Counted from the first letter of the stretch, positions 38,201-47,495 are shown. The stretch is 64,000 nucleotides of DNA from Thalassobacterium maritimum (GCF_031127805.1 NZ_JARXHW010000005.1:1-64000); one strand, 5' to 3'. Notes: generated by a model not told the origin, from the letters alone. A program made the numbers and translations.

Positions 38201-38554
38201 ATGGGAATCCCGGTTTCAATGCGCTTACGTAAGCCACGCGAATTTTTAGAAGTCCGCAGTTTGGGTCATCGTATCCACTGCGGACCTTTTATTTTCCAAT
38301 GCCACGTGAGCGAGTTAGCTACGCCTCCTCGACTCGGAATTATTGCGAGTCGTCGCGTAGGCAACGCCGTGAAGCGGAACTACGGAAAACGTATTTTTCG
38401 CGAACTATTTCGTCAGCACGCGAGCGAACTGCCCGCCGGTAGTGAGTTGGTGATCGTGCTGCGCAATCATTTTGATCGTCATAGTTTTGACGATTTGGAA
38501 GCGCGTTTATTACGTGCCTGCCGCACGATTCATAAGAAGCACGTCGCCAAATGA
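38201..38554 (+). CDS. rnpA: Ribonuclease P protein component
   Basis: 117 residues. Contains the RNA-binding RNR-like motif RRVGNAVKRNYGKRIFRELFR and the preceding PRLGIIASRR. It assists RNase P RNA in trimming tRNA 5' ends. The ATG at 38219 (MRLRKPREF) fits family starts equally well or better than 38201. It overlaps yidD by 4 bases (ATGA). Confidence 0.93.
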   Translation: MGIPVSMRLRKPREFLEVRSLGHRIHCGPFIFQCHVSELATPPRLGIIASRRVGNAVKRNYGKRIFRELFRQHASELPAGSELVIVLRNHFDRHSFDDLEARLLRACRTIHKKHVAK

Positions 38555-38892
38555 TGTCTTGGGCGAAACAGATCCAGCGCTTGTTCTGTGCGCAGCCCTC
38601 CTTGCTCTCGCGCGTAGCGGCCGCTCTGGTGCGAGTGTACCAGTTAGTGTTTTCGCCGCTGAAACAAATTTTATTTGGCACTTCCTGCGGCTGTCGCTTT
38701 CAACCTACCTGTTCCTGTTATACCCGTGATGCGCTCTTGCGTCATGGTTTTTTCTATGGCTCATGGTTGGGACTGCGTCGTATTGTGCGTTGCCACCCTT
38801 GGCACCCAGGCGGATTTGATCCCGTTCCGGGCTTGAATAGCGAGCCCGAACACGACATTTCACCTCCTTTCAATACTCATTCAGATGGATAA
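38551..38892 (+). CDS. yidD: Membrane protein insertion efficiency factor YidD
   Basis: 113 residues. YQLVFSPLKQILFGTSCGCRFQPTCSCYT, HGFFYGSWLGLRRIVRCHPWHPGG and FDPVP are the YidD signature. It is a small, peripheral inner-membrane protein assisting YidC-dependent insertion. The stop overlaps the yidC start by 8 bases, and the start overlaps rnpA, so the three are tightly coupled. Confidence 0.95.
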   Translation: MMSWAKQIQRLFCAQPSLLSRVAAALVRVYQLVFSPLKQILFGTSCGCRFQPTCSCYTRDALLRHGFFYGSWLGLRRIVRCHPWHPGGFDPVPGLNSEPEHDISPPFNTHSDG

Positions 38893-40729
38893 AAAGAACA
38901 CAATTTTAGGCGTTGTCTGTATTGCGGCCGGCATCGGCTTCATGTTTTGGCAGAGCCAGCAAATCGAACAGCAGCGCATTGAGCAGTTGCAACAGGCGGA
39001 AACTTTGGAGGCCCCCGCCGGGCAGTCCACCACTCCCGCGGATGCCGAACTTGTGGCTGCGGATGCGAACTGGCAGCCCGATCAGGCGAAACTGGGTGCG
39101 GCTGCGGTCACTGACCTATTTCAACAAGTGGATTCCGTGCCTGCTTTGTCTGGGGCGCCGCTGGCTGAGGAACAGACGGTCCGTTTGGCTAATGAATTCA
39201 TTGAGGCGGTCTTCACGACGCGTGGGGGAGCGATTAAGACGGTTGATTTTCTGCAAACCAAGCGCGGCGAGCGTGATGACTACGTCTTTAATCAAGGGGG
39301 GTATTTGCCTGCCCTGAGCTTAAGCTATCAGGCGAGCGACGAAAGTATGCGGGAGTTTGCGCTCGATTACCGCGTGGAGCAGCAGACTGCGGATTCGATC
39401 ACATTTGTGCTGGATCAAGGCGAAGGCATGCTCATCCGTCGTAGCTATCGTATCGCGCCTACAGGCTCCGATGCGGAGCCTTATGCGATCGAGCATAGTA
39501 CTGTATTTGTAAATCAGTCGGGTGCCGCAATCAATCCTCGCACCATTTACTTTAATCTAGGCACTGCCCGGACGATTACCGAGGGCAAGCAAAGTGCGAA
39601 CTACTTGAATGTCGGGCACTATAATGGTGAAGACGCTGATTTTGTGCCGATCACCAAACTTAAAGGGGGCAATGGTGTGCTCGGCATCGGCTCTAGTCAG
39701 CCAACGGATCAGATGGAAATCGCGGATCGCGTGGAGTGGGCTTCGGTTAAAAACCAGTTCTTTGCCAGTGTGCTTTCTTCCGACACCGTGGGTGATGATC
39801 TGTATATCTACAAAGTGCCCGCAATTGAGGGGGGCGACGAAACGGCTAGCCATCAGGGCATCTCTGGCAGTGTAGGTTATCAAGTCGGCACTTTGGCTCC
39901 TGGCGAGTCGAAGACCTTGGACTTTCAGTTCTTTATCGGGCCTAAGGAGTTCAAGCGCCTACAGGCCTTGGGCAATCAGCAGGACCTCGTCATGCAGTTC
40001 GGTTTCTTCGGCTTCTTTAGTAAGCTGCTGCTCTCCTTTATGTATGCCATCCACTCGGTTGTTCCTAGTTGGGGTTGGTCGATCGTGATCATGACTGTAT
40101 GCATCAAAACGCTGTTCTGGCCACTCACGGCTAAGGCCAGCAAGTCGCAGAAGCGCATGGCTAAGATTCAAGGCCCGATGGCCGAAATGAAGGAGAAGTA
40201 TAAGGACAATCCTCAGAAAATTCAGCAAGAGACACTCAAGCTCTTCAAGGAGCACCAGGTCAATCCGGTGGCAGGTTGCTTGCCCATGATCATTCAGATG
40301 CCGATTTTCCTCGGTCTGTTTTACATGTTGCGCACCGCTTCCGAGTTGCGCCACGAGCCTTTCCTTTGGGTCAGTGACCTCTCGCTGCCCGACACTCAGT
40401 TCGAAATCGGAGGCTTCCCGATCAATATTTTGCCCATGATCATGGGGGTGACGATGTATTTGCAAATGAGCATGATGCCTGTCTCGCCCACTGCGGATCC
40501 GATGCAGCAAAAGATCTTTAAGTTCCTGCCCTTCGTATTTTTGATCTTTCTCTACAATTTCGCCTCTGGTCTGGTGGTTTACTGGACGGTGCAAAATATA
40601 CTCACTATCGTGCAGCAAAAGATCATTAACAGCCGCCCCGACGAAGATTTGAAGCCCGCAGTCGCGACTGCCGGTGCTAAGTCCAAAGGTCCAGGAGGCG
40701 CCCCGCGCACTAAGGCGAAACGCAAATAA
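38885..40729 (+). CDS. yidC: Membrane protein insertase YidC
   Basis: 614 residues. N-terminal helix (ILGVVCIAAGIGFMFW), a large periplasmic domain with Gram-negative-type beta features (about 90-350), then the conserved five-helix insertase core (WGWSIVIMTVCIKTLFWPLTAKASKSQKRMAKI, NPVAGCLPMIIQMPIFLGLFYML). The positively charged C-terminus can contact ribosomes. It inserts and folds inner-membrane proteins with or without Sec. Confidence 0.97.
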   Translation: MDKKNTILGVVCIAAGIGFMFWQSQQIEQQRIEQLQQAETLEAPAGQSTTPADAELVAADANWQPDQAKLGAAAVTDLFQQVDSVPALSGAPLAEEQTVRLANEFIEAVFTTRGGAIKTVDFLQTKRGERDDYVFNQGGYLPALSLSYQASDESMREFALDYRVEQQTADSITFVLDQGEGMLIRRSYRIAPTGSDAEPYAIEHSTVFVNQSGAAINPRTIYFNLGTARTITEGKQSANYLNVGHYNGEDADFVPITKLKGGNGVLGIGSSQPTDQMEIADRVEWASVKNQFFASVLSSDTVGDDLYIYKVPAIEGGDETASHQGISGSVGYQVGTLAPGESKTLDFQFFIGPKEFKRLQALGNQQDLVMQFGFFGFFSKLLLSFMYAIHSVVPSWGWSIVIMTVCIKTLFWPLTAKASKSQKRMAKIQGPMAEMKEKYKDNPQKIQQETLKLFKEHQVNPVAGCLPMIIQMPIFLGLFYMLRTASELRHEPFLWVSDLSLPDTQFEIGGFPINILPMIMGVTMYLQMSMMPVSPTADPMQQKIFKFLPFVFLIFLYNFASGLVVYWTVQNILTIVQQKIINSRPDEDLKPAVATAGAKSKGPGGAPRTKAKRK

Positions 40730-40779
40730 GCGTTAATTTTCCTCTTTCCAAATACACAAAATTCAACTTTCTATAAGCT

Positions 40780-41532
40780 ATGTCAGGACACAGTAAATGG
40801 GCCACAATTAAACGCGCCAAGGGCGCAGCCGATGCGAAGCGCGGTAAAATCTTTAGTGTGATCAGTAAGGATCTCACACTCGCAGCACGCGACGGCGGCG
40901 GCGATCCAGCGATGAACCCACGCCTGCGCACCGTGATCGCAAAAGCGAAAGCAGCCAACATGCCTTCGGATAATGTGGAGCGCGCCATCAAAAAGGGCAC
41001 TGGTGAGTTGCCCGGCATCGTCTACGAAGAACTTGTTTACGAAGGTTATGGCGCGGGGGGCGTTGGTATTATCGTGGAAATCACCACCGATAACAAAAAC
41101 CGCTCCGCTTCGGAGGTGCGCAGCACCATGACTAAAAATGGGGGCAACCTCGCGGGGGTGGGTGCTGTTGCGTTTCAGTTCGATCGCAAAGGCCAAGTCA
41201 TCATCGACTCCACTAAGATCAGCGAAGAAGCCTTGATGGACCTAGCGCTGGAAGCCGGTGCCGAGGACATTAAGAACGAAGGCACTCACTTCGAAGTGAT
41301 CTGCCCTATGTCGGAATACGATACTCTCTCGCAAGCACTCAGCGATCAAGAGATCGAGACCGAGTCGTCCGAGTTGGCTTACGTGCCTAATATTCTAGTG
41401 CCCATCGAAGATAAAGATACGGCTCGTAAGGTGCTTCACTTGATCGAGAAACTCGACGATTTGGAGGATGTCAAAGCCGTGCATTCGAATATGGACATCG
41501 CAGCCGATTTATTGGGCGATGACGATGCGTAA
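40780..41532 (+). CDS. yebC: YebC/PmpR family regulator or translation factor
   Basis: 250 residues, full length. MSGHSKWATIKRAKGAADAKRGKIF, NMPSDNVERAIKKGTGELPG and LVYEGYGAGGVGIIVE are family hallmarks. Members act as DNA-binding regulators or ease ribosome stalling at proline-rich stretches. It lies 50 bases after yidC; a TATAAG (40772-40777) ends 2 bases before the ATG, too close for a normal leader. Confidence 0.95.
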   Translation: MSGHSKWATIKRAKGAADAKRGKIFSVISKDLTLAARDGGGDPAMNPRLRTVIAKAKAANMPSDNVERAIKKGTGELPGIVYEELVYEGYGAGGVGIIVEITTDNKNRSASEVRSTMTKNGGNLAGVGAVAFQFDRKGQVIIDSTKISEEALMDLALEAGAEDIKNEGTHFEVICPMSEYDTLSQALSDQEIETESSELAYVPNILVPIEDKDTARKVLHLIEKLDDLEDVKAVHSNMDIAADLLGDDDA

Positions 41533-41626
41533 TTGAATACCCGCATCCACCACTAAAAACCACTTGCCAAGCGCTGAGACTGCGCTCAGGCTCTATTTAA
41601 CTTTAATTCAAACCCCACAAATAAAA

Positions 41627-41881
41627 ATGCGTATCAAGATCCTCGCTCTTCTGTCTCTTTCATTGGCCGCTCTGGCATTTACTGGCTGCGATGGTGGCAC
41701 TGCTCAGATGGCACCTAAGGAAGCAAACCTTCTCGGGATCGCGTCTATCGAGAGAGAGTCTTATGAGAACGCTGGTGTCGCAACCTTCGCGGTGAGCACT
41801 GACGAGCTCTACAGCCGTAAGAATTTTAGTGGTGATAAGGTGACACTCCTTTGGGGCCTTATTACTCTGCAAGACTACTAG
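41627..41881 (+). CDS. Small hypothetical lipoprotein
   Basis: 84 residues from ATG 41627 (MRIKILALLSLSLAALAFTG then Cys, a clean lipobox at residue 21). The open frame upstream has no leader-like sequence. The mature part is short (KEANLLGIASIERESYENAG, ending LLWGLITLQDY) and of no family I recognise. It is followed by a four-copy tandem repeat and a strong terminator. Confidence 0.75.
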   Translation: MRIKILALLSLSLAALAFTGCDGGTAQMAPKEANLLGIASIERESYENAGVATFAVSTDELYSRKNFSGDKVTLLWGLITLQDY

Positions 41882-41890
41882 GCCAATCGC

Positions 41891-41956
41891 CTGCTAGGGC
41901 TGTTCAGCTGCTAGGGCTGTTCAGCTGCTAGGGCTGTTCCCTGCTAGGGTTGTTCG
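41891..41956 (+). repeat. Four-copy 16-17-bp tandem repeat
   Basis: CTGCTAGGGCTGTTCAG occurs at 41891-41907 and 41908-41924, with shorter, slightly changed copies at 41925-41940 and 41941-41956. It lies in the 3' untranslated part between the lipoprotein stop and its terminator. Spacers are absent, so this is a minisatellite, not a CRISPR. Confidence 0.9.
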
Positions 41957-42031
41957 CCTGTTCGGCTGCGGCTGCTAGCTTGTTGACAGCCAACATGCCG
42001 CGTCCCGTTCGTGTAGTTGAAAAATTGATTC

Positions 42032-42060
42032 AGCCGTCTCCTGTGGAGGCGGCTTTTTTT
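42032..42060 (+). terminator. Terminator after the small lipoprotein
   Basis: A 10-bp stem (42032-42041 with 42045-42054, one G-U pair) around TGT, followed by a T-run to 42060. It ends the lipoprotein transcript 79 bases before kdsD. Confidence 0.9.
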
Positions 42061-42138
42061 ATGTGCAGGGACGCAGCTTTCGTGGGCAGTCTGAATTTTT
42101 GAGTGGCCGATTTAAGCCAAAGCAGCTAGGCTTAAAAG

Positions 42139-43125
42139 ATGTCCGATTTAGAACAGCATAGCTTGGAAACTGGCCGCGAGGCGATGCGTGCAGAAGCCAC
42201 CGCCATTGAGATGGCGGCCGCACGGCTTGACGCTTCATTTGCCGCCGCCGTTGATATTATTTTGTCTGCACCGACAAAGCTGGTGATCTGCGGGATCGGC
42301 AAATCGGGGCACATCGGTGCGAAGCTGGCCGCTACGTTTTCCAGTAGCGGCACGCCCTCCGTCTTTTTACACGCAGCCGAAGCGATTCATGGTGACCTGG
42401 GCGTCTATCAACCTGGTGATCCTACAGTTGTGCTTTCGAAGAGCGGAAGCACTGCTGAGGTTTTACGTCTGCTGCCCTTCTTTCGCAAATTCAAATCTCC
42501 GGTGATCGCGATTGTGGGAAATACGGATTCGCCGATCGCGGAGGCGGCCGATGTGGTGATCGATGCTAGCGTCGAGAAGGAGGCCGATCCGCTGAATTTA
42601 ATGCCGACATCCAGCTCCACTGTCAGCCTCGCGATCGGCGATGCCTTGGCGGCCGCATTGGTTAAGGCGCGCGATTTCACTGCAGAGCAGTTTGCCACTT
42701 TTCACCCAGGCGGTCAGTTGGGGCGCAATTTATTAATGACTGTGCGTGAAGTCATGCATCCCGTCGAGCGCGTCGCTTGCGCGCAAGCGGATGAAACCCT
42801 GCGCGAGGTCGTGATTCGTATGACCCAGGCACCTTTTGGTGCCGCATGTGTAGTTTCGCCCGCCGGTGTATTGGAAGGAATTATTACCGATGGCGATATT
42901 CGCCGGATTCTATCTGCTGAGGGCGATATTCTGGCCAAGAAAGTGGGCGATTGCATGACTGCCGGGCCGATTTCTACACACCTCGGCATGAGCCTCGGTG
43001 AGGCGGTTCGAGTGATGGAAGACCGCCCTTCACAAATCTCTGTGCTGCCAGTGGTGGATCCGCAGGATGGTAAATGTGTCGGCCTGCTACGTCTGCACGA
43101 CGTCTACCAGCCTAGCTTTTCCTAG
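42139..43125 (+). CDS. kdsD: Arabinose-5-phosphate isomerase (KdsD/KpsF)
   Basis: 328 residues. SIS domain (ICGIGKSGHIGAKLAATFSSSGTPSVFLHAAEAIHGDLG, LSKSGSTAEVL) followed by two CBS domains (MHPVERVACAQADETLREVV, DCMTAGPISTH). It converts ribulose-5-phosphate to arabinose-5-phosphate, the first committed step to Kdo. His in FHPGGQLGRNL is conserved. Its stop overlaps the convergent LOG gene by 4 bases. Confidence 0.95.
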   Translation: MSDLEQHSLETGREAMRAEATAIEMAAARLDASFAAAVDIILSAPTKLVICGIGKSGHIGAKLAATFSSSGTPSVFLHAAEAIHGDLGVYQPGDPTVVLSKSGSTAEVLRLLPFFRKFKSPVIAIVGNTDSPIAEAADVVIDASVEKEADPLNLMPTSSSTVSLAIGDALAAALVKARDFTAEQFATFHPGGQLGRNLLMTVREVMHPVERVACAQADETLREVVIRMTQAPFGAACVVSPAGVLEGIITDGDIRRILSAEGDILAKKVGDCMTAGPISTHLGMSLGEAVRVMEDRPSQISVLPVVDPQDGKCVGLLRLHDVYQPSFS

Positions 43126-43976
43126 CTGACTGTTAGAAAGCGTTCAGTCAGGCATTTTACGATGTAGTCGTGTGCCTCTTCGACAGAATCAATAATTTTA
43201 AACAGGTGGACGTCTTCTGGCGAAATGGTGCCCCATTTCACGAATGCGTCGAAGTTAAGCACATCGTTCCAAAACTCGCTGCCGAACAATACGATCGGTG
43301 GCAGCTTCTCGACTTTCTTCGTCTGGACGAGTGTAAGCGTTTCGAAGAGTTCGTCCATGGTGCCGAAGCCTCCAGGGAAGGCAATTAAGGCTTTAGCCAT
43401 TAACATAAACCAATATTTGCGCACAAAAAAGTAGTGGAATTCGAATTTGAGTTCTTCAGGAATGTACTCGTTGACGCCTTGCTCGAAGGGGAGGCTGATC
43501 CCCAGACCGACCGACTTGCCGCCTACGTTGTGAGCACCGAGGTTGGCGGCTTCCATGATGCCCGGTCCACCTCCCGAGCAGATTAGAAAGCGATCTTGGT
43601 GCTCTCCTGGTAGGCTCATCGACCATTTGGTCAGCGACTCTGAAAGATCTATCGCGGCCTGATGATAGGGCGCGGCCTGCACGGCACATTTGGCTTGGTG
43701 GAGACTGCGCCTTTCTTCGAGGCTCATATTTTCCGGATCTTGGATCCGTGCTTGCACCGTGGCGAGTTGCTGCTCCGCGAGTTGTAGCGGCTTGGTGCGC
43801 GCGGAGCCGAAAAGCACGATCGTGTCTTTGACATCTTGTTCCGCAAAGCGCAGGCCCGGTTCGGTCATTTCGCAGAGCACACGGATGTTGCGCGCGGGAT
43901 CGCTATTTAAAAAATCAAGATTCTTGTAGGCTTTGAGTGGCCATTCATCGCGGGAGCATTCACGGGGGAGCGTCAT
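43122..43976 (-). CDS. LOG-family (TIGR00730-like) nucleotide hydrolase-type protein
   Basis: 284 residues with a Rossmann fold and both LOG motifs: CSGGGPGIMEAANLGA and AFPGGFGTMDELFETLTLVQ. Family members release nucleobases from nucleoside monophosphates (cytokinin-activating LOG or PpnN-like). It is longer than plant LOGs (about 215) through an N-terminal helical part, as in many bacterial members. The physiological substrate is unknown. Confidence 0.9.
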   Translation of the reverse strand: MTLPRECSRDEWPLKAYKNLDFLNSDPARNIRVLCEMTEPGLRFAEQDVKDTIVLFGSARTKPLQLAEQQLATVQARIQDPENMSLEERRSLHQAKCAVQAAPYHQAAIDLSESLTKWSMSLPGEHQDRFLICSGGGPGIMEAANLGAHNVGGKSVGLGISLPFEQGVNEYIPEELKFEFHYFFVRKYWFMLMAKALIAFPGGFGTMDELFETLTLVQTKKVEKLPPIVLFGSEFWNDVLNFDAFVKWGTISPEDVHLFKIIDSVEEAHDYIVKCLTERFLTVS

Positions 43977-44087
43977 ATGTTTGTAAATTAGCTTTGTTAA
44001 TGTGAGGGGCGTTAGTGAAAAGGGAGTCTATTTGTCGCCCATTGCGTGGCAACTATGAAGCAATCTTTTGCTGTTCCGTTCGGAGGT

Positions 44088-45383
44088 TTAACCGTAGAAG
44101 CCTCTGACCTGTTGTAAAATCTTTGCGCAGAGATGGAGTTTACGCGGGTTCAGTAGCAGTTGTAGCGCGCTGTGACGGCCTTCATCACAAGGGAAGGGCA
44201 ATATCAGTGCTGGCAAGAAAGTCAGGCTGGCAGGCGCGTTTAGGCGGTTGAGCTCGTTGCTGATCTGTCCACTCCAATTGGCTCGATCTGGAGTCGGTTG
44301 CGGGCTAATCGGTAGGATCAAATAGTCATAGCGATTAAAAAAATCTGACATCGTTTCGCGAATTTTTTGTTGGATGGCCGTGGCTTGCTCAGCTTTTTCC
44401 GCCGTGCAGATTTGCCCGGCTTCGATGCGTCGCAGTAAATGCTCGGGGTAGCGTGTCCGATATTCTTCTATCCAGTATTGATGGATCGCGTAGAGCTCGC
44501 GGGATTCAATGGTGGCGAAGGCTTCGCCAGACTCTTTAAAGCTGCGGCACAGGGCCCTGTTGGGCTCTGGATTGTCATCCACGTCGAGGTGGCGCGTGAG
44601 CTCCATCATGTTGGCCTTGAGGTCGGCATCCAATGGGATGCTTGGATCGTTTAGTAAATAGCCGTGCGGGGCTTCAGTGGTGCTCGCGGTCAAGCTCGGA
44701 AAGAGGGCTTCAATGCTAGTTTGTAAGTCCTCCAGTTGAGCGGTCATCCAGCCCACGGACTCTAGCGAGGGGATGATGGGAAAGACGCCTTCACGAGCGT
44801 AGTCGTTATTCGCCATTCTAAAGCCAAACAAGCCATGAAATGCGGCGGGTATGCGAATGCCAGCAGCGCTGTCGAGGCCGAAGGCGATCGGAGCCCAGCC
44901 GGCGCTGACCGCATGGGCGCAGGCGCCGGCACCGCCTCCGCAGATATAGCGCAGGCCATCGGCGTGGGGACAGTCGCCAAAGCTCAAGTTGCGACCGCGT
45001 GGGTCGACACCAAATTCACTGGGGACGGTCTTGCCCAGTAGGCTGGCTCCGAGGCTTTTTAATTTGTGATGGAGCAGGCTGCCGTCTTCGAGTGGCGCTT
45101 CGAAAGGGTCTTGAAAGGGGGCGCCACAGCGAGTGGGCAGTTCTTCTACATCGAAGAGATCTTGCAGTAGGTAGGGCACTCCGCGTAGCGGTGCATCTTC
45201 TTGAGCGCATGCGGCTTTGATGTTCTGAGTCAGGCTGTCTTGGTCGGGAGTGGCAGCAATCAGTGCGCGTCGCGTCTCGGGCGGGAGTGACTCACAGTTC
45301 TCGATAAACTGCGCAGCCATTTGTTCGGGCTTGTCTTGTGCGAGTTGTTGCCAATGCGCGAAACTGTTTTGAGTGTCAGGCAT
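44088..45383 (-). CDS. Amidase-family protein lacking the catalytic triad
   Basis: 431 residues, amidase-signature fold. The family Ser-cisSer-Lys triad is not there. The Lys of the usual GVP..KD motif is Gln74 (GVPYLLQDLFD); the serine-rich GGSSGGS loop reads GGGAGAC (149-155), giving Gly151 at the cis-Ser position; the nucleophile in GTDTGGSIR is Gly175 (GLDSAAGIR). Surrounding fold residues such as RIPAAFHGLFGF are kept, so this is a conserved scaffold rather than a decayed gene. It starts 3 bases past the mutL stop and is co-transcribed. A binding or regulatory role is likelier than hydrolysis. Confidence 0.88.
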   Translation of the reverse strand: MPDTQNSFAHWQQLAQDKPEQMAAQFIENCESLPPETRRALIAATPDQDSLTQNIKAACAQEDAPLRGVPYLLQDLFDVEELPTRCGAPFQDPFEAPLEDGSLLHHKLKSLGASLLGKTVPSEFGVDPRGRNLSFGDCPHADGLRYICGGGAGACAHAVSAGWAPIAFGLDSAAGIRIPAAFHGLFGFRMANNDYAREGVFPIIPSLESVGWMTAQLEDLQTSIEALFPSLTASTTEAPHGYLLNDPSIPLDADLKANMMELTRHLDVDDNPEPNRALCRSFKESGEAFATIESRELYAIHQYWIEEYRTRYPEHLLRRIEAGQICTAEKAEQATAIQQKIRETMSDFFNRYDYLILPISPQPTPDRANWSGQISNELNRLNAPASLTFLPALILPFPCDEGRHSALQLLLNPRKLHLCAKILQQVRGFYG

Positions 45384-45386
45384 GGT

Positions 45387-47303
45387 TTAGTCTTTGCCGA
45401 AGCGGCGCTCCCATTCGCTCCAACTGATCTCACTAAAGGTCGGTTTTCCGAAAGGGGAGGTGTGTGGGGTGTCGCAGTGTAGTAGAGCTTCGGCGAGTTG
45501 TTGCACGCCCGCTTCACTCATGCTGTCGCTGCGGCGGTAGCTGCCCTGCACTGCTAGTTTGGCGACTGCCTCCCAGACTAATTCGCTTTGCTTGCGCGAG
45601 CCCCCGCGTTGGCGCAGAAGATCCACCATGTCGCGCACGAAGCCTTCCGCTTGTTCCGGCTCCAGCCATGCTGGCACGGCCTCGATGCGATAGAAGTGAC
45701 GGCCAAATTCTTCGATGTGAAAGCCTTGTGCATTGACTAAATCGAGATGCGCTAAAAGTGCTTCTGAAGCTAAGGGCTCCAACTCGACGGGATGTGGGAT
45801 CAACAGGCCTTGGCTCGGCGGTGCGCTCTCTTTGTAACTTTCAAGTATGCGCTCGAAGCGCACGCGTTGATCGGCATGCCGTAAATGTAGCATGACCAGC
45901 CCGCGCGGGGTGTCAAAGAGGCCGTATTGCTTTTTTAATACAGTAATCAGGCGCCAGGTCGGACTAGATTGCGTGCTGGTCGCTGTGGCCGCTGTGGCCG
46001 CTGTGGCTGCTTTGGCCGCCGCTGTGGAAGGGCGAGTTGCGAGGGGCGCCGCTTGTGCTTTGGGCGCGGATTGAGCGGTCGCTTGGGGCGCTGGTGTGAT
46101 GCCCGGTGCGGGCGTACGCCGTGGCTCTGCTTTGGCTGCAGGCTTCGCTTTCGGTTGGGGGGCGGTGGATTGGAAGGATTCCACCACTTCGGAGGGCGTG
46201 GTTGCCGGGGACGGTGTCTTGAGCTCGACGGAGTCGACCGCGTCGACCGCATTACATGGGGCTTCGGCTTCAATGGCCGTGCCTTCGAGCTGCGGGCGTT
46301 GCGCCTCTGTGGCGGCGACTAATGTTTCGGTAATGGCGCCGAGCACAAAGCGGCGGATCGCGCCATCGTTGCGGAAGCGAACTTCGCGCTTGGCGGGGTG
46401 TACATTGACATCCACTTCCTGGGGCTGAATTTCTAAAAACAAAAATGCGGGTGGGTAGCGTCCTTTTTGAATGCGGCCGTGATACGCGTCCAATACCGCA
46501 AAACCGAGGGTACGACTATCGACAGGACGACGGTTGACCAGTGTGACCAGTTCGCGCCGGGTGGAGCGTCCCACACCGGGTTTGGCAGTCAGCCCCGTTA
46601 GGCGGTAGCCTGTCTTAGGATCGCTTACATCGACTGGCAGTAAATCGTCGGCCAAGCTGCGTCCCCAGATTTCGGCGATGCGGTCGCGCAGATTTTCACA
46701 GGCGGGGGATTGAAAGACGGTGCGGCCTCCTTCCAGCACACGGAAGGCGACTTGGGGATGCGCCACCGCAAAGAGCCTAGTGTTGTAGGTGATGTGTGCG
46801 GTCTCAGTGGGGTCAGTTTTTAAGAACTTCCGCCGAGCGGGCACGGAATTAAACAATTGAGCCACTTCGATTACAGTGCCCACAGGCATCCCGCAGGCCT
46901 TTTTGTCCAATAACTTGCCGCCATTGATTTTGATCTCGGTGCCGTGTTCCCAGCCTTCGGCGCGGGTGCGCAGAGTGAAACGTGAGACCGACGCGATAGA
47001 GGGCAGGGCTTCGCCCCGAAAGCCGAAGCTCGATACCTCGTTTAGGTCGACCGCCTCACGGATCTTACTGGTAGCATGTCGCTCCAGTGACAGAAGTGCT
47101 TCGTCGGGGCTCATACCCTTACCATTGTCTTCGATGCGAATGTAGGATTTGCCGCCATTTCGGAATTCGACTTCGATCCGAGTGGCTCCGGCGTCGATAC
47201 TGTTTTCCACCAGTTCCTTGACCACGGCGACTGGGCGCTCAATCACTTCGCCTGCGGCGATTTGGTTAGCGACTCGGTCGGATAGTATGCGGATCGTTGA
47301 CAT
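45387..47303 (-). CDS. mutL: DNA mismatch repair protein MutL (no endonuclease motif)
   Basis: About 638 residues from ATG 47303 (MSTIRILSDRVANQIAAGEV). The GHKL ATPase domain is intact: ELVENSIDAGA, IEDNGKGMS, SFGFRGEALPSI. A long Ala/Pro-rich linker (about 360-470) leads to the C-terminal dimer domain. The endonuclease motif DQHA-x2-E-x4-E reads LRHADQRVRFE, and the metal-site CPHGRP reads SPFGKP, so nicking activity is unlikely. It connects MutS to downstream repair. The in-frame upstream 17 codons show no homology. Confidence 0.95.
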   Translation of the reverse strand: MSTIRILSDRVANQIAAGEVIERPVAVVKELVENSIDAGATRIEVEFRNGGKSYIRIEDNGKGMSPDEALLSLERHATSKIREAVDLNEVSSFGFRGEALPSIASVSRFTLRTRAEGWEHGTEIKINGGKLLDKKACGMPVGTVIEVAQLFNSVPARRKFLKTDPTETAHITYNTRLFAVAHPQVAFRVLEGGRTVFQSPACENLRDRIAEIWGRSLADDLLPVDVSDPKTGYRLTGLTAKPGVGRSTRRELVTLVNRRPVDSRTLGFAVLDAYHGRIQKGRYPPAFLFLEIQPQEVDVNVHPAKREVRFRNDGAIRRFVLGAITETLVAATEAQRPQLEGTAIEAEAPCNAVDAVDSVELKTPSPATTPSEVVESFQSTAPQPKAKPAAKAEPRRTPAPGITPAPQATAQSAPKAQAAPLATRPSTAAAKAATAATAATATSTQSSPTWRLITVLKKQYGLFDTPRGLVMLHLRHADQRVRFERILESYKESAPPSQGLLIPHPVELEPLASEALLAHLDLVNAQGFHIEEFGRHFYRIEAVPAWLEPEQAEGFVRDMVDLLRQRGGSRKQSELVWEAVAKLAVQGSYRRSDSMSEAGVQQLAEALLHCDTPHTSPFGKPTFSEISWSEWERRFGKD

Positions 47304-47495
47304 AGTTAAAGAGGGCTTACTCTTTTGAAGCACTGTGCGGCAGCTGCAAAGCAATTTCTTAATAAGTAAATCCGGACTTGTGGTTTTGGAGCATGGCTTA
47401 CACTAACAATAGATGCGACCCATTCAAATGGCCGCGCCGTGCTTCGCTGGCGTGGTCATGGGGTCTGTTTTCTTAACCTCTTTACAAACAACGCT

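Noticed and set aside
41891..41956. Short CRISPR-like repeat
   Set aside because: Copies are directly adjacent with no spacers.
44088..45383. GatA (Glu-tRNA amidotransferase) or an active amidase
   Set aside because: All catalytic residues are replaced and no gatB or gatC is nearby.
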